Shown: positions 1-7,220 of the stretch, piece by piece
Numbering within the stretch: position 1 is the first letter of the stretch
Layout: the number at the start of each line of letters is the position of its first letter
NCBI RefSeq assembly: GCF_003287455.1
Contig: NZ_PRLC01000003.1
Coordinates: 1 to 64,000 of the forward strand
Reading direction: 5' to 3'
DNA: 64,000 bases
DNA from: Faecalibacterium hattorii
GTDB taxonomy: Bacteria; Bacillota; Clostridia; Oscillospirales; Ruminococcaceae
The notes under the pieces: generated by a model
Told to the model about the DNA's origin: nothing
Database searches by the model: none
What the model saw: only the letters and a program-made list of their open reading frames with translations
Made by a program: the position numbers and the translations under genes

Positions 1-531
1 CTGTACGTTCGTTTCATCTGCTTCGGCAATGGCAACCTTGTGGCTGCTCACGATGACAGCGACGGCTTCTGGCGCAGACAGATCCTCATCACGGTGAAAG
101 ACCGTGACCCTGCGCGGGTGGATAATCCCTTCCTCATCGAAGAGTTGTCCGAGGAGCGTCCCGGCATCCTGCTGTGGATGCTGGAGGGGTTACACCGTCT
201 GCTGGCAAACCGCTATCAGTTCACCATCAGCGAGCGCTCCATCCAGAACCTTGAAGCAGCCATGGCGGACAGCGACAACCTGACCCAGTTCATGCAGGCA
301 ACGGCGTATGTCCGCTTCAAGCCCGACACCGAGGAACGCTCCACCTATCTCTACCGCGCCTACACCAAGTGGTGCGAGGATAATCTGGAATCGCCTGTTC
401 CGCAAAAGAAGTTCAGCCAGTTCCTGCTGAAAAATGCAGGGAAGTATGGCCTGACCTTTTCCAAGCACATCGAGGGGAAGTACCGCGGCTTCCGGGGCGT
501 ATGCGTCCACCCCGCCTTTGCTGCGGCATAA
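1..531 (+). CDS. P4-type phage/plasmid primase-helicase, C-terminal part (5' end outside window)
   Basis: The reading frame is open from base 1 and no start is visible, so this is the C-terminal 176 residues of a longer protein. A 'FWRRQILI' segment is followed by a 'GILLWMLEGLHRL' helix and an 'AMADSDNLTQFM' region. This pattern is typical of the end of D5/P4-type primase-helicases, which prime and unwind replication of plasmids, phages and integrative elements. The family residues that would prove activity (Walker A/B, primase active site) lie outside the window. It is followed by an excisionase-like gene and an integrase beside a tRNA, so it is most likely the replication protein of the same element. 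The family call rests on C-terminal pattern alone. Confidence 0.72.
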   Translation: MYVRFICFGNGNLVAAHDDSDGFWRRQILITVKDRDPARVDNPFLIEELSEERPGILLWMLEGLHRLLANRYQFTISERSIQNLEAAMADSDNLTQFMQATAYVRFKPDTEERSTYLYRAYTKWCEDNLESPVPQKKFSQFLLKNAGKYGLTFSKHIEGKYRGFRGVCVHPAFAAA

Positions 532-909
532 AACACACGAAAAGTAAAATTCTCCCGCCCTACGCGCCCCAAAGTAGTGGTTTCGACTTGTTATCGCTGT
601 TTTCTTCAGGTGTGTATCCGCCCCTTTCGGGCGGATACAGGGCGGAAACACGCCCTTCGGGGCGGGAGAAAAACCAAGATGCGCCCAAAAAGGGCGCATA
701 CAATTCAGCCATGCGCCCTGTAAAATCAACACAGGAAGGTACTTTTGTGTGGTTTGGGGCGCGTGGGGCGCGTAAATTCAAGTTCTCGCACTTTTTTGGG
801 CTGCTGCTTCGGGTCAGGAGCGGCAGGCCCTTACATATTTACCAGCCCACAAGGGTGCAGCTCAACCGGAGCTGCACCGGGTCTGGAGAAGTGCAAAGGA
901 GACATGCCT
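532..909. other. non-coding, inverted-repeat-rich stretch of the integrated element
   Basis: I see no convincing gene in these 378 nt. Visible structure: hairpin GTATCCGCCC/GGGCGGATAC at 614-623 and 629-638; hairpin ATGCGCCC/GGGCGCAT at 679-686 and 692-699; the 12-mer ACGCGCCCCAAA at 562-573 with its exact inverse TTTGGGGCGCGT at 753-764; a second GGGGCGCGT at 765-773, directly after the first; and hairpin GGTGCAGCTC/GAGCTGCACC at 854-863 and 869-878 just before the next gene. Between a primase and an integrase this could be a replication or transfer origin, or a set of terminators. Function is inference. Confidence 0.5.
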
Positions 910-1209
910 ATGACGAATGTCCGCAAAAATTCCACCAAACTGACCCGTGAGGACTTGAAAATCGCGCCCGAATCCCCTACAATGAAATTGTCCGAAACCC
1001 CTGCCGTAGAACCTTCTGACCAGACCAGCAAAACCGTCCGACACGCCCCGCTTGTCTACCGGGTGGAGGAGATTGCCCAACTGTTGGCGATCTCCAACCG
1101 TGCTGCGTACAATCTGTGCAACACCACGAAAGACTTCAAGGTGATCCGCCTCGGTACCAGCATCCGGGTAAGCAAGCAGAGCTTTGACGATTGGTTTGCT
1201 GCGGTCTGA
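910..1209 (+). CDS. small helix-turn-helix (excisionase/MerR-like) DNA-binding protein
   Basis: A 99-residue protein. The second half (residues about 45-98) reads 'YRVEEIAQLLAISNRAAYN' followed by 'VIRLGTSIRVSKQSFDDW', the winged helix-turn-helix pattern of excisionase and MerR-like DNA-binding proteins. The first 40 residues are polar and probably disordered. The ATG at 910 is chosen over the one at 904 because AAAGGAG at 895-901 is 8 nt from 910 but only 2 nt from 904. It lies 14 nt upstream of the integrase, so the two are probably co-transcribed and this protein is likely the recombination directionality factor (Xis). The exact role is inferred from family and position. Confidence 0.75.
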   Translation: MTNVRKNSTKLTREDLKIAPESPTMKLSETPAVEPSDQTSKTVRHAPLVYRVEEIAQLLAISNRAAYNLCNTTKDFKVIRLGTSIRVSKQSFDDWFAAV

Positions 1210-1223
1210 GGGAGGGAATATCT

Positions 1224-2627
1224 ATGGCATCTATTCTCAGGCGCGGAGATTCCTACTCCGTTCGTTTCAAATACAAAGACCATGCTGGCCGGATCTGTGA
1301 AGGCTGGGAGAGTTTCAAAACCAAGAAGGAAGCGCAAGACCGCAAGATCTCGGTAGAGAAAGAACTCTTGGACGGTACGTTCCTCATACCCGATGCAATG
1401 ACGGTAGCGGAAATGCTGTACAAGTGGCTCCCCATCCAGTCCAGCAAGCACAAGTGGGCACCCAAAACCTACACCCACACGGTAGCCATGATTCAGAATC
1501 TTGTCGTGCCCTATCTCGGCAAGAAGCAGATTCAGAAGGTTCAGACGTATGACCTCGAACAGTTTTACGCCACGCTGAGCCGGACACCGCGCGGACTGTA
1601 TAAGCAGGGTGTCAAGCAAACGCTCACCGACAAACAGAAGCGGCAGTTTCTGACGGGTGCTTCCATCCGGGAAGTCCACGCCATGCTCAAGACTGCTTTT
1701 TCCTATGCCGTTGAGTGGGGTCTGCTCCTCAAGTCACCGATTCCGAGAGAAGCCCCGAAATCGACCTCGGAAGAACGTGCCATCTGGGACGAAAAGACCA
1801 TGCTTGCTGCGTTGCAGACCATGACCGACCCTACGCTCCACCTTGCTGTTCATCTGAGCATGATTCTCTCGCTGCGTGTCGGAGAGATCCTTGGCTTGCA
1901 GCCGGGAGACATCGACTTCGATGCAGCGGATGGACGTGGGACCATCACGGTCGGCAGGAGCTTACAGCGCACCGAAAAGGCTGCACTGGAAAAGACCGAC
2001 CCGAATCAGATCTACCACATCTTCCCCGACCAGCGTGAGGGCAGCAGCTCCGCACTGGTGCTGAAGAAGCCGAAAACCAAGAAATCCAGCCGCACCCTTT
2101 ATCTGACGAGACCCTTGAAAGAGGAACTGCTGGCTTGGCTGGAAAAGCTCCGTCAGGACGAGCTTGCCATGGATGGCAGATATCGCAACTGTGGCCAGCT
2201 CTTCCGTCTGCCCAACGGTATGCCTGTTGCCCCGGAAGCCCTTTCTAAATGGTACCGCACTTGGCGTGCAGAGCACCCGGAGTTTGAGAAGATCGTGTTC
2301 CACGGTCTGCGCCACTCCAGTGCCACTTACCAGTTGATTGAATCCGGCGGCAACATCAAGGCCGTGCAGGGCAACACCGGCCACGCCACCACGGGCATCC
2401 TGATGGACACCTACGCCCACACGCAGGACAAGCCCCGGTTGGAGCTGGCTGAGAAGCTGGAAGCAGACTTCTATTCACAGGACATCAGCTCCCCCAAATC
2501 CGGCTCTGTGCCGGTAAAAGAAAATCTGCCGGACAGCATCCAGATCACCCCGGAAGGGCTGCTGAAAGTTGTCCGACAGATGAACCCCGAGCAGCGGCGT
2601 GAGTTCACCCGCCTGCTGTTCGCCTGA
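1224..2627 (+). CDS. int: tyrosine recombinase / integrase of the integrated element
   Basis: A 467-residue phage/ICE-type integrase. The N-terminal AP2-like arm-binding segment is at residues 1-55, the SAM-like core-binding domain at about 60-170, and the catalytic domain follows. Visible catalytic parts: first Arg in 'LSLRVGEILGLQPGDID', the H-x-x-R box in 'FHGLRHSSATY', the later His in 'GNTGHAT' and the nucleophile Tyr in 'MDTYAH'. All required residues are present, so it looks active. The ATG at 1224 follows a GGAGGGA site; an upstream in-frame Met at 1191 would overlap the excisionase gene and has no site. The gene ends 155 nt before the 3' end of tRNA-Lys, the usual place for an integrase whose target is a tRNA 3' end. 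Confidence 0.92.
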   Translation: MASILRRGDSYSVRFKYKDHAGRICEGWESFKTKKEAQDRKISVEKELLDGTFLIPDAMTVAEMLYKWLPIQSSKHKWAPKTYTHTVAMIQNLVVPYLGKKQIQKVQTYDLEQFYATLSRTPRGLYKQGVKQTLTDKQKRQFLTGASIREVHAMLKTAFSYAVEWGLLLKSPIPREAPKSTSEERAIWDEKTMLAALQTMTDPTLHLAVHLSMILSLRVGEILGLQPGDIDFDAADGRGTITVGRSLQRTEKAALEKTDPNQIYHIFPDQREGSSSALVLKKPKTKKSSRTLYLTRPLKEELLAWLEKLRQDELAMDGRYRNCGQLFRLPNGMPVAPEALSKWYRTWRAEHPEFEKIVFHGLRHSSATYQLIESGGNIKAVQGNTGHATTGILMDTYAHTQDKPRLELAEKLEADFYSQDISSPKSGSVPVKENLPDSIQITPEGLLKVVRQMNPEQRREFTRLLFA

Positions 2628-2699
2628 AAAAAGTATGGAAAAAACGCTCACGATGCACAGAATGCAGACAATGCAAGGAAAAACACGGCTTTCCCGCCG

Positions 2700-2729
2700 G
2701 TGTGCAAAAAGTGTGCAAAAGTGTGCAGA
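2700..2729 (+). repeat. three tandem copies of a GTGTGCA(A/G)A(A/G) motif near the integration site
   Basis: GTGTGCAAAAA, GTGTGCAAAA and GTGTGCAGAG follow one another without gap, between the integrase stop and the tRNA. Short direct repeats here resemble arm-type binding sites used by tyrosine integrases. That role is inferred from position. Confidence 0.45.
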
Positions 2730-2743
2730 GCCCCAGAAAAAGG

Positions 2744-2783
2744 AAAATCCCACGAGGAATCTTACGATTCCTCGTGGGATTTT
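2744..2783. terminator. bidirectional terminator between integrase and tRNA-Lys
   Basis: A perfect 14-bp stem, ATCCCACGAGGAAT (2747-2760) and ATTCCTCGTGGGAT (2767-2780), with a 6-nt loop, an A-run before and a T-run after. It can stop transcription from the integrase (plus) and from the tRNA (minus). It touches the CCA end of the tRNA, so it may also mark the element/chromosome junction. Confidence 0.75.
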
Positions 2784-2858
2784 GGTGCGCTCGAGGGAAC
2801 TCGAATCCCTGGCCCTCTGATTAAAAGTCAGATGCTCTACCGGCTGAGCTACGAGCGC
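2783..2858 (-). tRNA. tRNA-Lys (anticodon UUU), CCA encoded
   Basis: The minus strand folds as a 76-nt cloverleaf. The acceptor stem GCGCTCG/CGAGCGC is fully paired, with discriminator A and encoded CCA at 2785-2783. The D-arm carries 'AGCTCAGCCGGTAGAGC'. The anticodon arm is CTGAC-TTTTAA-TCAG with anticodon TTT, and the T-arm contains GTTCGAGT-type sequence ('ATTCGAGT'). Its 3' end is the probable attachment site of the element to the left. An AT-rich stretch with an inverted repeat CAATATT/AATATTG (2873-2889) lies just upstream of the tRNA. Confidence 0.95.
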
Positions 2859-3100
2859 ATACGATACTGATACAATATTCAAAATATTGCCGTATTATAT
2901 TACCATACCCGCCGCAAAAAAGCAAGCCTTCGGGGCAAAAAACTTTCTTTCACAAAATCTGCGGGCGCTGGCACGAACTTTCCCTTTACAAATCCGGCAA
3001 GAATCAGTACAATCAAATCATGTACACTGTATGCCGATCCCGGCGGGCGGCGGCGCGGAGAAGTGCACGCCCGGCCGATGCAATAGGAGGTCTGTTTCGT

Positions 3101-4339
3101 ATGAAAATTTCTCGACGGTCCGTACTTCGTTACTCTGGGCTGGCGGCCGCTTGGCTGGCGCTGACCGGCTGCACCCCCACCGGCAATGCTTCGCTGGGCA
3201 GCAGTCTGCCCGCGTGGATGCAGAAGGTGCTGCGCGTCTCGCCCGCTGATTCGTCGGCTGCGTCGTCAGCCGCTTCCAGTGAGGCGTCCTCTGAAATGGC
3301 CGCTTCCTCCCTGCCTGCGGGCGAGCCGCTCGACCCCGGCTTCGGCGTGATGCCGAGCTATGACGCCAATCCCCTGACCGGCGAAGAGCGCAGCGGCAAC
3401 GACCGGATCGTGGGCGTCATGGTCAACAACATCTGCAACTCTGAAAGGCAGAACGCCCGCCCCCAGCGCGGCATCGCCTCCGCCGACCTGCTCATCGAGA
3501 GCAAGGTCGAGGGCGGCATCACCCGCTTCTGCGCGGTGTATTCCAGTGTGGACAACATCCCGGAGATCGGCCCCATCCGCTCCGGCCGCGACCAGTTTTT
3601 GCAGCTGCTCATGCCGTGGAACGCCCTGTATTACCACGACGGTGAAAGCATTTTCTGCACCCAGTTCATCAACGTCTACAACTACTCCGGCCTGAACATC
3701 GGCGGCAAGAGCTACTTCAACACCCCGATCCATCCCCATGTGGCCCACCGCATCAAGCGCAGTGAGAACGTCGCCTACGAGCACACCGAGTTCACCTCCG
3801 CCAAGGAGATCAAACAGGCGGCCAACGATGCCGGCATCAGCCTGAGCTACCCGTATGAGGGCACCTTCTTCCGCTTTGCCGACTACCGTACCAAGGCCGT
3901 GAACACCCTTGAGGGCACCCCCGCCGCCAAGAGCATCAGCATCACCCACTCGGCCAGCTACAAGACGAGCTTCGCCTACAACAGTTGGAACAAAAACTAT
4001 AAGATGTCGATGTACAGCAACCGCACCAAAAAGTTCGAGTCCACGGTGGACGAGCTGACCGGCAAGCAGCTGGCCTTCGACAATGTGGTGGTCTGCTTTG
4101 CCAACATTGCGGCCTACGCGGGCGACTCCCACGATGTGCAGGAGGTCCAGTACGTGCAGGGCGGCGAGGCCTACCTGTTCACCCGCGGCGGCGTCCAGAC
4201 CGGCCGCTGGGAAAAGAACCACCCCACCCAGCCCCTGAAGCTCTACACCGACAGCGGTGAGGAGATGACCCTGAACCGCGGCAAGACCTACTTTGCCCTC
4301 GTGGACGACGACGAGTGGGCCAATTTCAGCTACCAGTAA
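3101..4339 (+). CDS. DUF3048 (YerB-like) lipoprotein with twin-arginine-like signal
   Basis: 412 residues. The N-terminus 'SRRSVLRYSG', a hydrophobic stretch and the lipobox 'LTGC' mark an exported lipoprotein, possibly Tat-dependent. A Ser/Ala-rich linker runs to about residue 75. The DUF3048 domain follows with its family signatures 'NARPQRGI', 'EGGITRF' and 'IGPIRSGRD', and ends with the C-terminal DUF3048 part ('LYTDSGEEMTLNRGKTYF'). The family (B. subtilis YerB) has no established biochemical role. ATG 3101 is chosen because AGGAGG lies 10 nt upstream and it begins the signal peptide. A second, divergent DUF3048 gene follows after 33 nt, so the two probably form an operon. Confidence 0.85.
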   Translation: MKISRRSVLRYSGLAAAWLALTGCTPTGNASLGSSLPAWMQKVLRVSPADSSAASSAASSEASSEMAASSLPAGEPLDPGFGVMPSYDANPLTGEERSGNDRIVGVMVNNICNSERQNARPQRGIASADLLIESKVEGGITRFCAVYSSVDNIPEIGPIRSGRDQFLQLLMPWNALYYHDGESIFCTQFINVYNYSGLNIGGKSYFNTPIHPHVAHRIKRSENVAYEHTEFTSAKEIKQAANDAGISLSYPYEGTFFRFADYRTKAVNTLEGTPAAKSISITHSASYKTSFAYNSWNKNYKMSMYSNRTKKFESTVDELTGKQLAFDNVVVCFANIAAYAGDSHDVQEVQYVQGGEAYLFTRGGVQTGRWEKNHPTQPLKLYTDSGEEMTLNRGKTYFALVDDDEWANFSYQ

Positions 4340-4372
4340 ATCACCCGCCCTTCGGGGCAGAAGAGGAACAAC

Positions 4373-5503
4373 ATGAAATTTTGGAAGCGGACTGCTTTGT
4401 GCCTTGCGCTCTGCGCCGCGCTCTTGGCCGGCTGCGCCCCCGCGCGGGATGCGGCTGAGTCCGACACGCCCGCCGACCCCCTCACCGGGCAGGAACTGCT
4501 CTGGCCGGGGCAGCGGCCGGTGGCGGTCACCATTGAAAACGATCCTTCCAGCACGACCCAGTGGGGGCTTTCTACGGCGTCGGTGGTGCTGCAAGCCCTG
4601 ACCGAGACCCAGACGCCCACCAGCCTCTGTCTGGTCTACCCCGCCGTGGACGCGGTGCCGCAGGTGGGCCCGGTCAGCGCCGGGCAGGACCTGTACTGGC
4701 GGCTTCTGGTAGGCCAGCAGGTGCTGCCCGTCCAGCGCGGCGGCGGAGCCTTTGACCAGAACTATCTCGATTACTACTCCCTGCGGGCCGTGGACGCTTT
4801 GGAAACCGGCACCAACGCCTTCTCCTGCGATGGCGCATGGAGCAACAGCCCCCTGTGGTACACCAGCGGCAGCGCCTTGGCCGGAGTGCTGGGCAAGCTG
4901 AACATCTCTTCGGTGCTGACGGAATCCCGCCTGACCGACGCAGCCGCCAGCGGCACCAGCGAAAGCGAGACGGAGACCACCGTTCTCTCGGTCCCGGCCC
5001 TGCTGCCCCAGCAGACCGAGGGCCACCTGCCGGACGCCGCAGCGTCCGACGCGGTCAGTGTCCGCGTGCAGTTCGACGCCTCCAACGCCACCGGCTTTTC
5101 CTACGATGCCGACAGCAGCACCTACAAGATGCTCCACGCCGACGGCACGCCCCAGCTCGATGCCAACAACGGCCAGCAGGCGGGCTTCGACAACCTGCTC
5201 GTCCTGTTCAGCGCCTCGGCCCTCCGGGACGACGGCCTGACCCTCGACTACGACCTGACCATGGGCGGCGGGGTCTGGCTCAACGGCGGGCACCTGTGGC
5301 CGATCACATGGACGCAGGGCAGCGACACCACCTTTTTCTTCTACGACGCCGACGGCCAGCCGCTGACCCTGACCGCGGGCAGCAGCTACATTGCCCTTGT
5401 CTCCAGCCTCACCGGGCAGGAGCTCATGGTGCTGAACTCCGCCGGGGAGAGCCTGACCCCTGCGCTCGCCACCGAGGCGGACTCCGCTTCCATCATCCCC
5501 TGA
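4373..5503 (+). CDS. divergent DUF3048-like lipoprotein, paralogue of the preceding gene
   Basis: 376 residues. The signal 'MKFWKRTALCLALCAALLAGC' is an ordinary Sec lipoprotein signal with lipobox 'LAGC', unlike its neighbour. The body follows the DUF3048 plan: 'RPVAVTIENDPSS', 'LCLVYPAVDAVPQVGPVSAG', 'SCDGAWSNSPLWY' and a C-terminal 'WTQGSDTTFFFYDADGQPLTLTAGSSYI'. The conserved 'GP(I/V)RS(A/G)R' box of the family has become 'GPVSAGQ', losing both arginines, so this copy may have lost or changed its function. It is cotranscribed with the first DUF3048 gene (33-nt gap) and ends at a strong terminator. The paralogy is clear from shared order of motifs; function is unknown. Confidence 0.72.
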   Translation: MKFWKRTALCLALCAALLAGCAPARDAAESDTPADPLTGQELLWPGQRPVAVTIENDPSSTTQWGLSTASVVLQALTETQTPTSLCLVYPAVDAVPQVGPVSAGQDLYWRLLVGQQVLPVQRGGGAFDQNYLDYYSLRAVDALETGTNAFSCDGAWSNSPLWYTSGSALAGVLGKLNISSVLTESRLTDAAASGTSESETETTVLSVPALLPQQTEGHLPDAAASDAVSVRVQFDASNATGFSYDADSSTYKMLHADGTPQLDANNGQQAGFDNLLVLFSASALRDDGLTLDYDLTMGGGVWLNGGHLWPITWTQGSDTTFFFYDADGQPLTLTAGSSYIALVSSLTGQELMVLNSAGESLTPALATEADSASIIP

Positions 5504-5509
5504 CGACCA

Positions 5510-5556
5510 AAAACACCCTCGCGGGCTGTGTGTGCAGCTCACGAGGGTGTTTTTTC
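5510..5556 (+). terminator. intrinsic terminator after the DUF3048 pair
   Basis: Nine-bp stem ACACCCTCG (5513-5521) / CGAGGGTGT (5542-5550) followed by a T-run. It lies between convergent genes and has an A-run on the left, so it could also serve the minus-strand gene that ends at 5566. Confidence 0.8.
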
Positions 5557-5565
5557 GTTTTTCTG

Positions 5566-6171
5566 TTACAAGTCCACCACGCTGCCGACCTCGGCGGGGG
5601 TGGTGGGGACGGCGCCCAGCTGGACTTCGTCCACGTCCCGGCGCACCACAAAGTGCATAGTCTGGCCGGAAGCAAAATCGGGCTGGTAGGTCAGTTCCAG
5701 CGTGGTCCAGTCCTCCGGCGTCTCGCAGAAGCAGTGGAGCATGGCCCCGCGGCCCGCGGCCAGATTCAGCGTAAAGGCCGAGGCGTCTGCTGCATTTTCG
5801 CCGTAGAGCGGGGCGGCGAAGCTGCCGCAGCGGACGGCCTTGCCATCGCAGACCGCCGTCAGCCCCGTACCCAGCCGGTACAACTGGTCGGTGGTGGTCA
5901 TATCGCGGCTCTGCAGATAGCTCGTGCCGACGGCCAGCGCCTTGGCCGAGAGGTTCTCCACCGACAGGTACACAAGGGTGCTGCCCAGCTCCGGCGCAGG
6001 GGCATAACCCAGCAGCTCGACGGCAGCCTTGCCGTCCAGCAGAGCCGGTTCGCCCTCATAACAGGGGGCCAGTGCCGCAGCCGAAACGCCGGTGAGCAGG
6101 GCGGCAGCCAGACTGACCGCACCGGAACCGGCACATTTCAGGAACGAGCGGCGGGACAGGGATTGGGACAT
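5566..6171 (-). CDS. exported protein with twin-arginine signal, DUF4352-like fold suspected
   Basis: 201 residues. 'SRRSFLKCAG' is a full Tat consensus (S-R-R-x-F-L-K), followed by a hydrophobic stretch and 'SAAALA', a probable signal peptidase I site. Unlike its relatives at 8038 and 8821 it has no convincing lipobox. The mature part looks all-beta: 'LVYLSVENLSAKALAVG', 'FTLNLAAGRGAMLHC' and 'LELTYQPDFASGQTMHF'. This resembles the pattern of the protein at 8038 ('MTVTYTPTFVSGKTLTF'), so the two are probably paralogues with an immunoglobulin-like DUF4352 type of fold. AGGAGG precedes the ATG. The substrate and role are not known. Confidence 0.7.
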   Translation of the reverse strand: MSQSLSRRSFLKCAGSGAVSLAAALLTGVSAAALAPCYEGEPALLDGKAAVELLGYAPAPELGSTLVYLSVENLSAKALAVGTSYLQSRDMTTTDQLYRLGTGLTAVCDGKAVRCGSFAAPLYGENAADASAFTLNLAAGRGAMLHCFCETPEDWTTLELTYQPDFASGQTMHFVVRRDVDEVQLGAVPTTPAEVGSVVDL

Positions 6172-6261
6172 CGGGGATTCCTCCTAACGGAATAGTTCTC
6201 CTTATACAATAGTAAATTCCGGGCAGCCTGTCAAGGGATTTGCCCGGAATTTTACCAAGCC

Positions 6262-6936
6262 TTATTCAAACGCTTCGTTTTCTTCGTTCTCGGCCTGACC
6301 GCGCAGGGTGTCGGCGTAACCGAAGGGCACGATGTCGATGGCCTCTACAAGGCGGTCCCGCATCCAGAGCTGAACGTCGGTCTGGACGGTGTAGCCGCAG
6401 CCGGGGTCAGCCATCCACTGTTCCGGGTGGCGGCTGGGCAGAGCCCGCTGGCTGAGCATACTCATGATAACGCCGCCGTGGGTCACACAAGCCGCCTCGG
6501 TAACGTCCATCCGGATCATATACTCAAACAGCTTGAGCAGCGTCTCGGAGCAGCGGGCGTGGAACTTCTCGGTGGGCTCGGCTCCTTCGGGCACGAAGCC
6601 GGAACCGGGGGTGATCCACTTCTTGAAGTCCTCATCCTTGACCAGCTCCTTGACGGGGCGGTTCTCGAAAACGCCGAAGCCCGCCTCCCGCAGGTCGTGG
6701 ACCGAGAACTGATGGGTCGCGTTGGGGAAGAGGATGTTCGCCGTTTCCACCGCGCGCATCAGCGGCGAGGAGAAAACAGTGTCCACCTGCGGATACTCGA
6801 ACCGCTCCTTCAGGTCGGCCAGCTGGGCGCGTCCCTCGTCGCACAGGGGGATGTCCGTGCCGCTGCCGATGTACAGCCCCTGCAGGTTGCCGGCCGTGAT
6901 GCCGTGGCGGATGAGATGCAGCTTAAATGTTTTCAT
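6262..6936 (-). CDS. histidine phosphatase (phosphoglycerate mutase-like) family protein
   Basis: 224 residues. The 'LHLIRHGITAGN' motif carries the phosphorylated His (R-H-G). 'SSPLMRAVETA' gives the second Arg, 'LREAGFGVFENRP' the acid region and 'CVTHGGVIMSML' the second catalytic His. These are the full active-site set of the branch-2 histidine phosphatases, which act on small phosphorylated metabolites or phosphoproteins; the substrate cannot be read from sequence. The start at 6936 is used because GAGGTG (6946-6951) sits 9 nt upstream; the in-frame ATG at 6948 overlaps that site. It is divergent from the XRE regulator at 7221 across a structured 284-nt region, so the regulator may control it. 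Confidence 0.85.
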   Translation of the reverse strand: MKTFKLHLIRHGITAGNLQGLYIGSGTDIPLCDEGRAQLADLKERFEYPQVDTVFSSPLMRAVETANILFPNATHQFSVHDLREAGFGVFENRPVKELVKDEDFKKWITPGSGFVPEGAEPTEKFHARCSETLLKLFEYMIRMDVTEAACVTHGGVIMSMLSQRALPSRHPEQWMADPGCGYTVQTDVQLWMRDRLVEAIDIVPFGYADTLRGQAENEENEAFE

Positions 6937-6982
6937 CGTCAAAAACACCTCGATTTTCGCAAAGTTCGTCGCATTGTGCTAA

Positions 6983-7030
6983 AATTTTTGTGCGCAGCGG
7001 GCAGTCTGCCCTTTCTGCGCAGCACAAAAT
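6983..7030 (-). promoter_or_regulatory. leader hairpin ahead of the histidine phosphatase gene
   Basis: On the minus strand, GTGCTGCGCAG and CTGCGCAC flank a short inner hairpin (GGCAGACTGCC) and are followed by AAAAATTTT. The fold sits between the promoter at 7049-7078 and the start codon, so it could act as an attenuator or stabilise the 5' end. I infer a regulatory role from position only. Confidence 0.35.
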
Positions 7031-7048
7031 GTACGCCAGTTTCTTCTT

Positions 7049-7078
7049 AGTTTAACATAGATATGGTGGTTTGAGCAA
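7049..7078 (-). promoter_or_regulatory. probable sigma-A promoter of the histidine phosphatase gene
   Basis: On the minus strand TTGCTC (7078-7073) and TAAACT (7054-7049) are 18 nt apart. The match is moderate. Confidence 0.45.
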
Positions 7079-7089
7079 GACCTTTGACA

Positions 7090-7160
7090 AAAATGACGAA
7101 ATCCGACAGGAAATTCCGTCATTTTGCTCGCTTTACAAGTCGTTTTCCGTTGTGTATAAT
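7090..7160 (+). promoter_or_regulatory. promoter of the XRE regulator with upstream inverted repeat
   Basis: TTTACA (7132-7137) and TATAAT (7155-7160) are 17 nt apart. Just upstream lies the inverted repeat AAAATGACG (7090-7098) / CGTCATTTT (7117-7125). It lies between the two divergent promoters, where an autoregulating XRE protein would bind. The promoter is well supported; the operator role is inferred. Confidence 0.65.
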
Positions 7161-7220
7161 CAACATGCTGTAAACCAAAAATCAAAGAAGTCTCATATTT
7201 TCACTGAGGAGCCAAAGATC

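Noticed and set aside
3266-5542. Long minus-strand open frame of 758 codons opposite the two DUF3048 genes
   Set aside because: It is antisense to two well-supported genes, has Gly/Val/His-rich composition from GC-rich wobble bases, no recognisable domain and no ribosome site.
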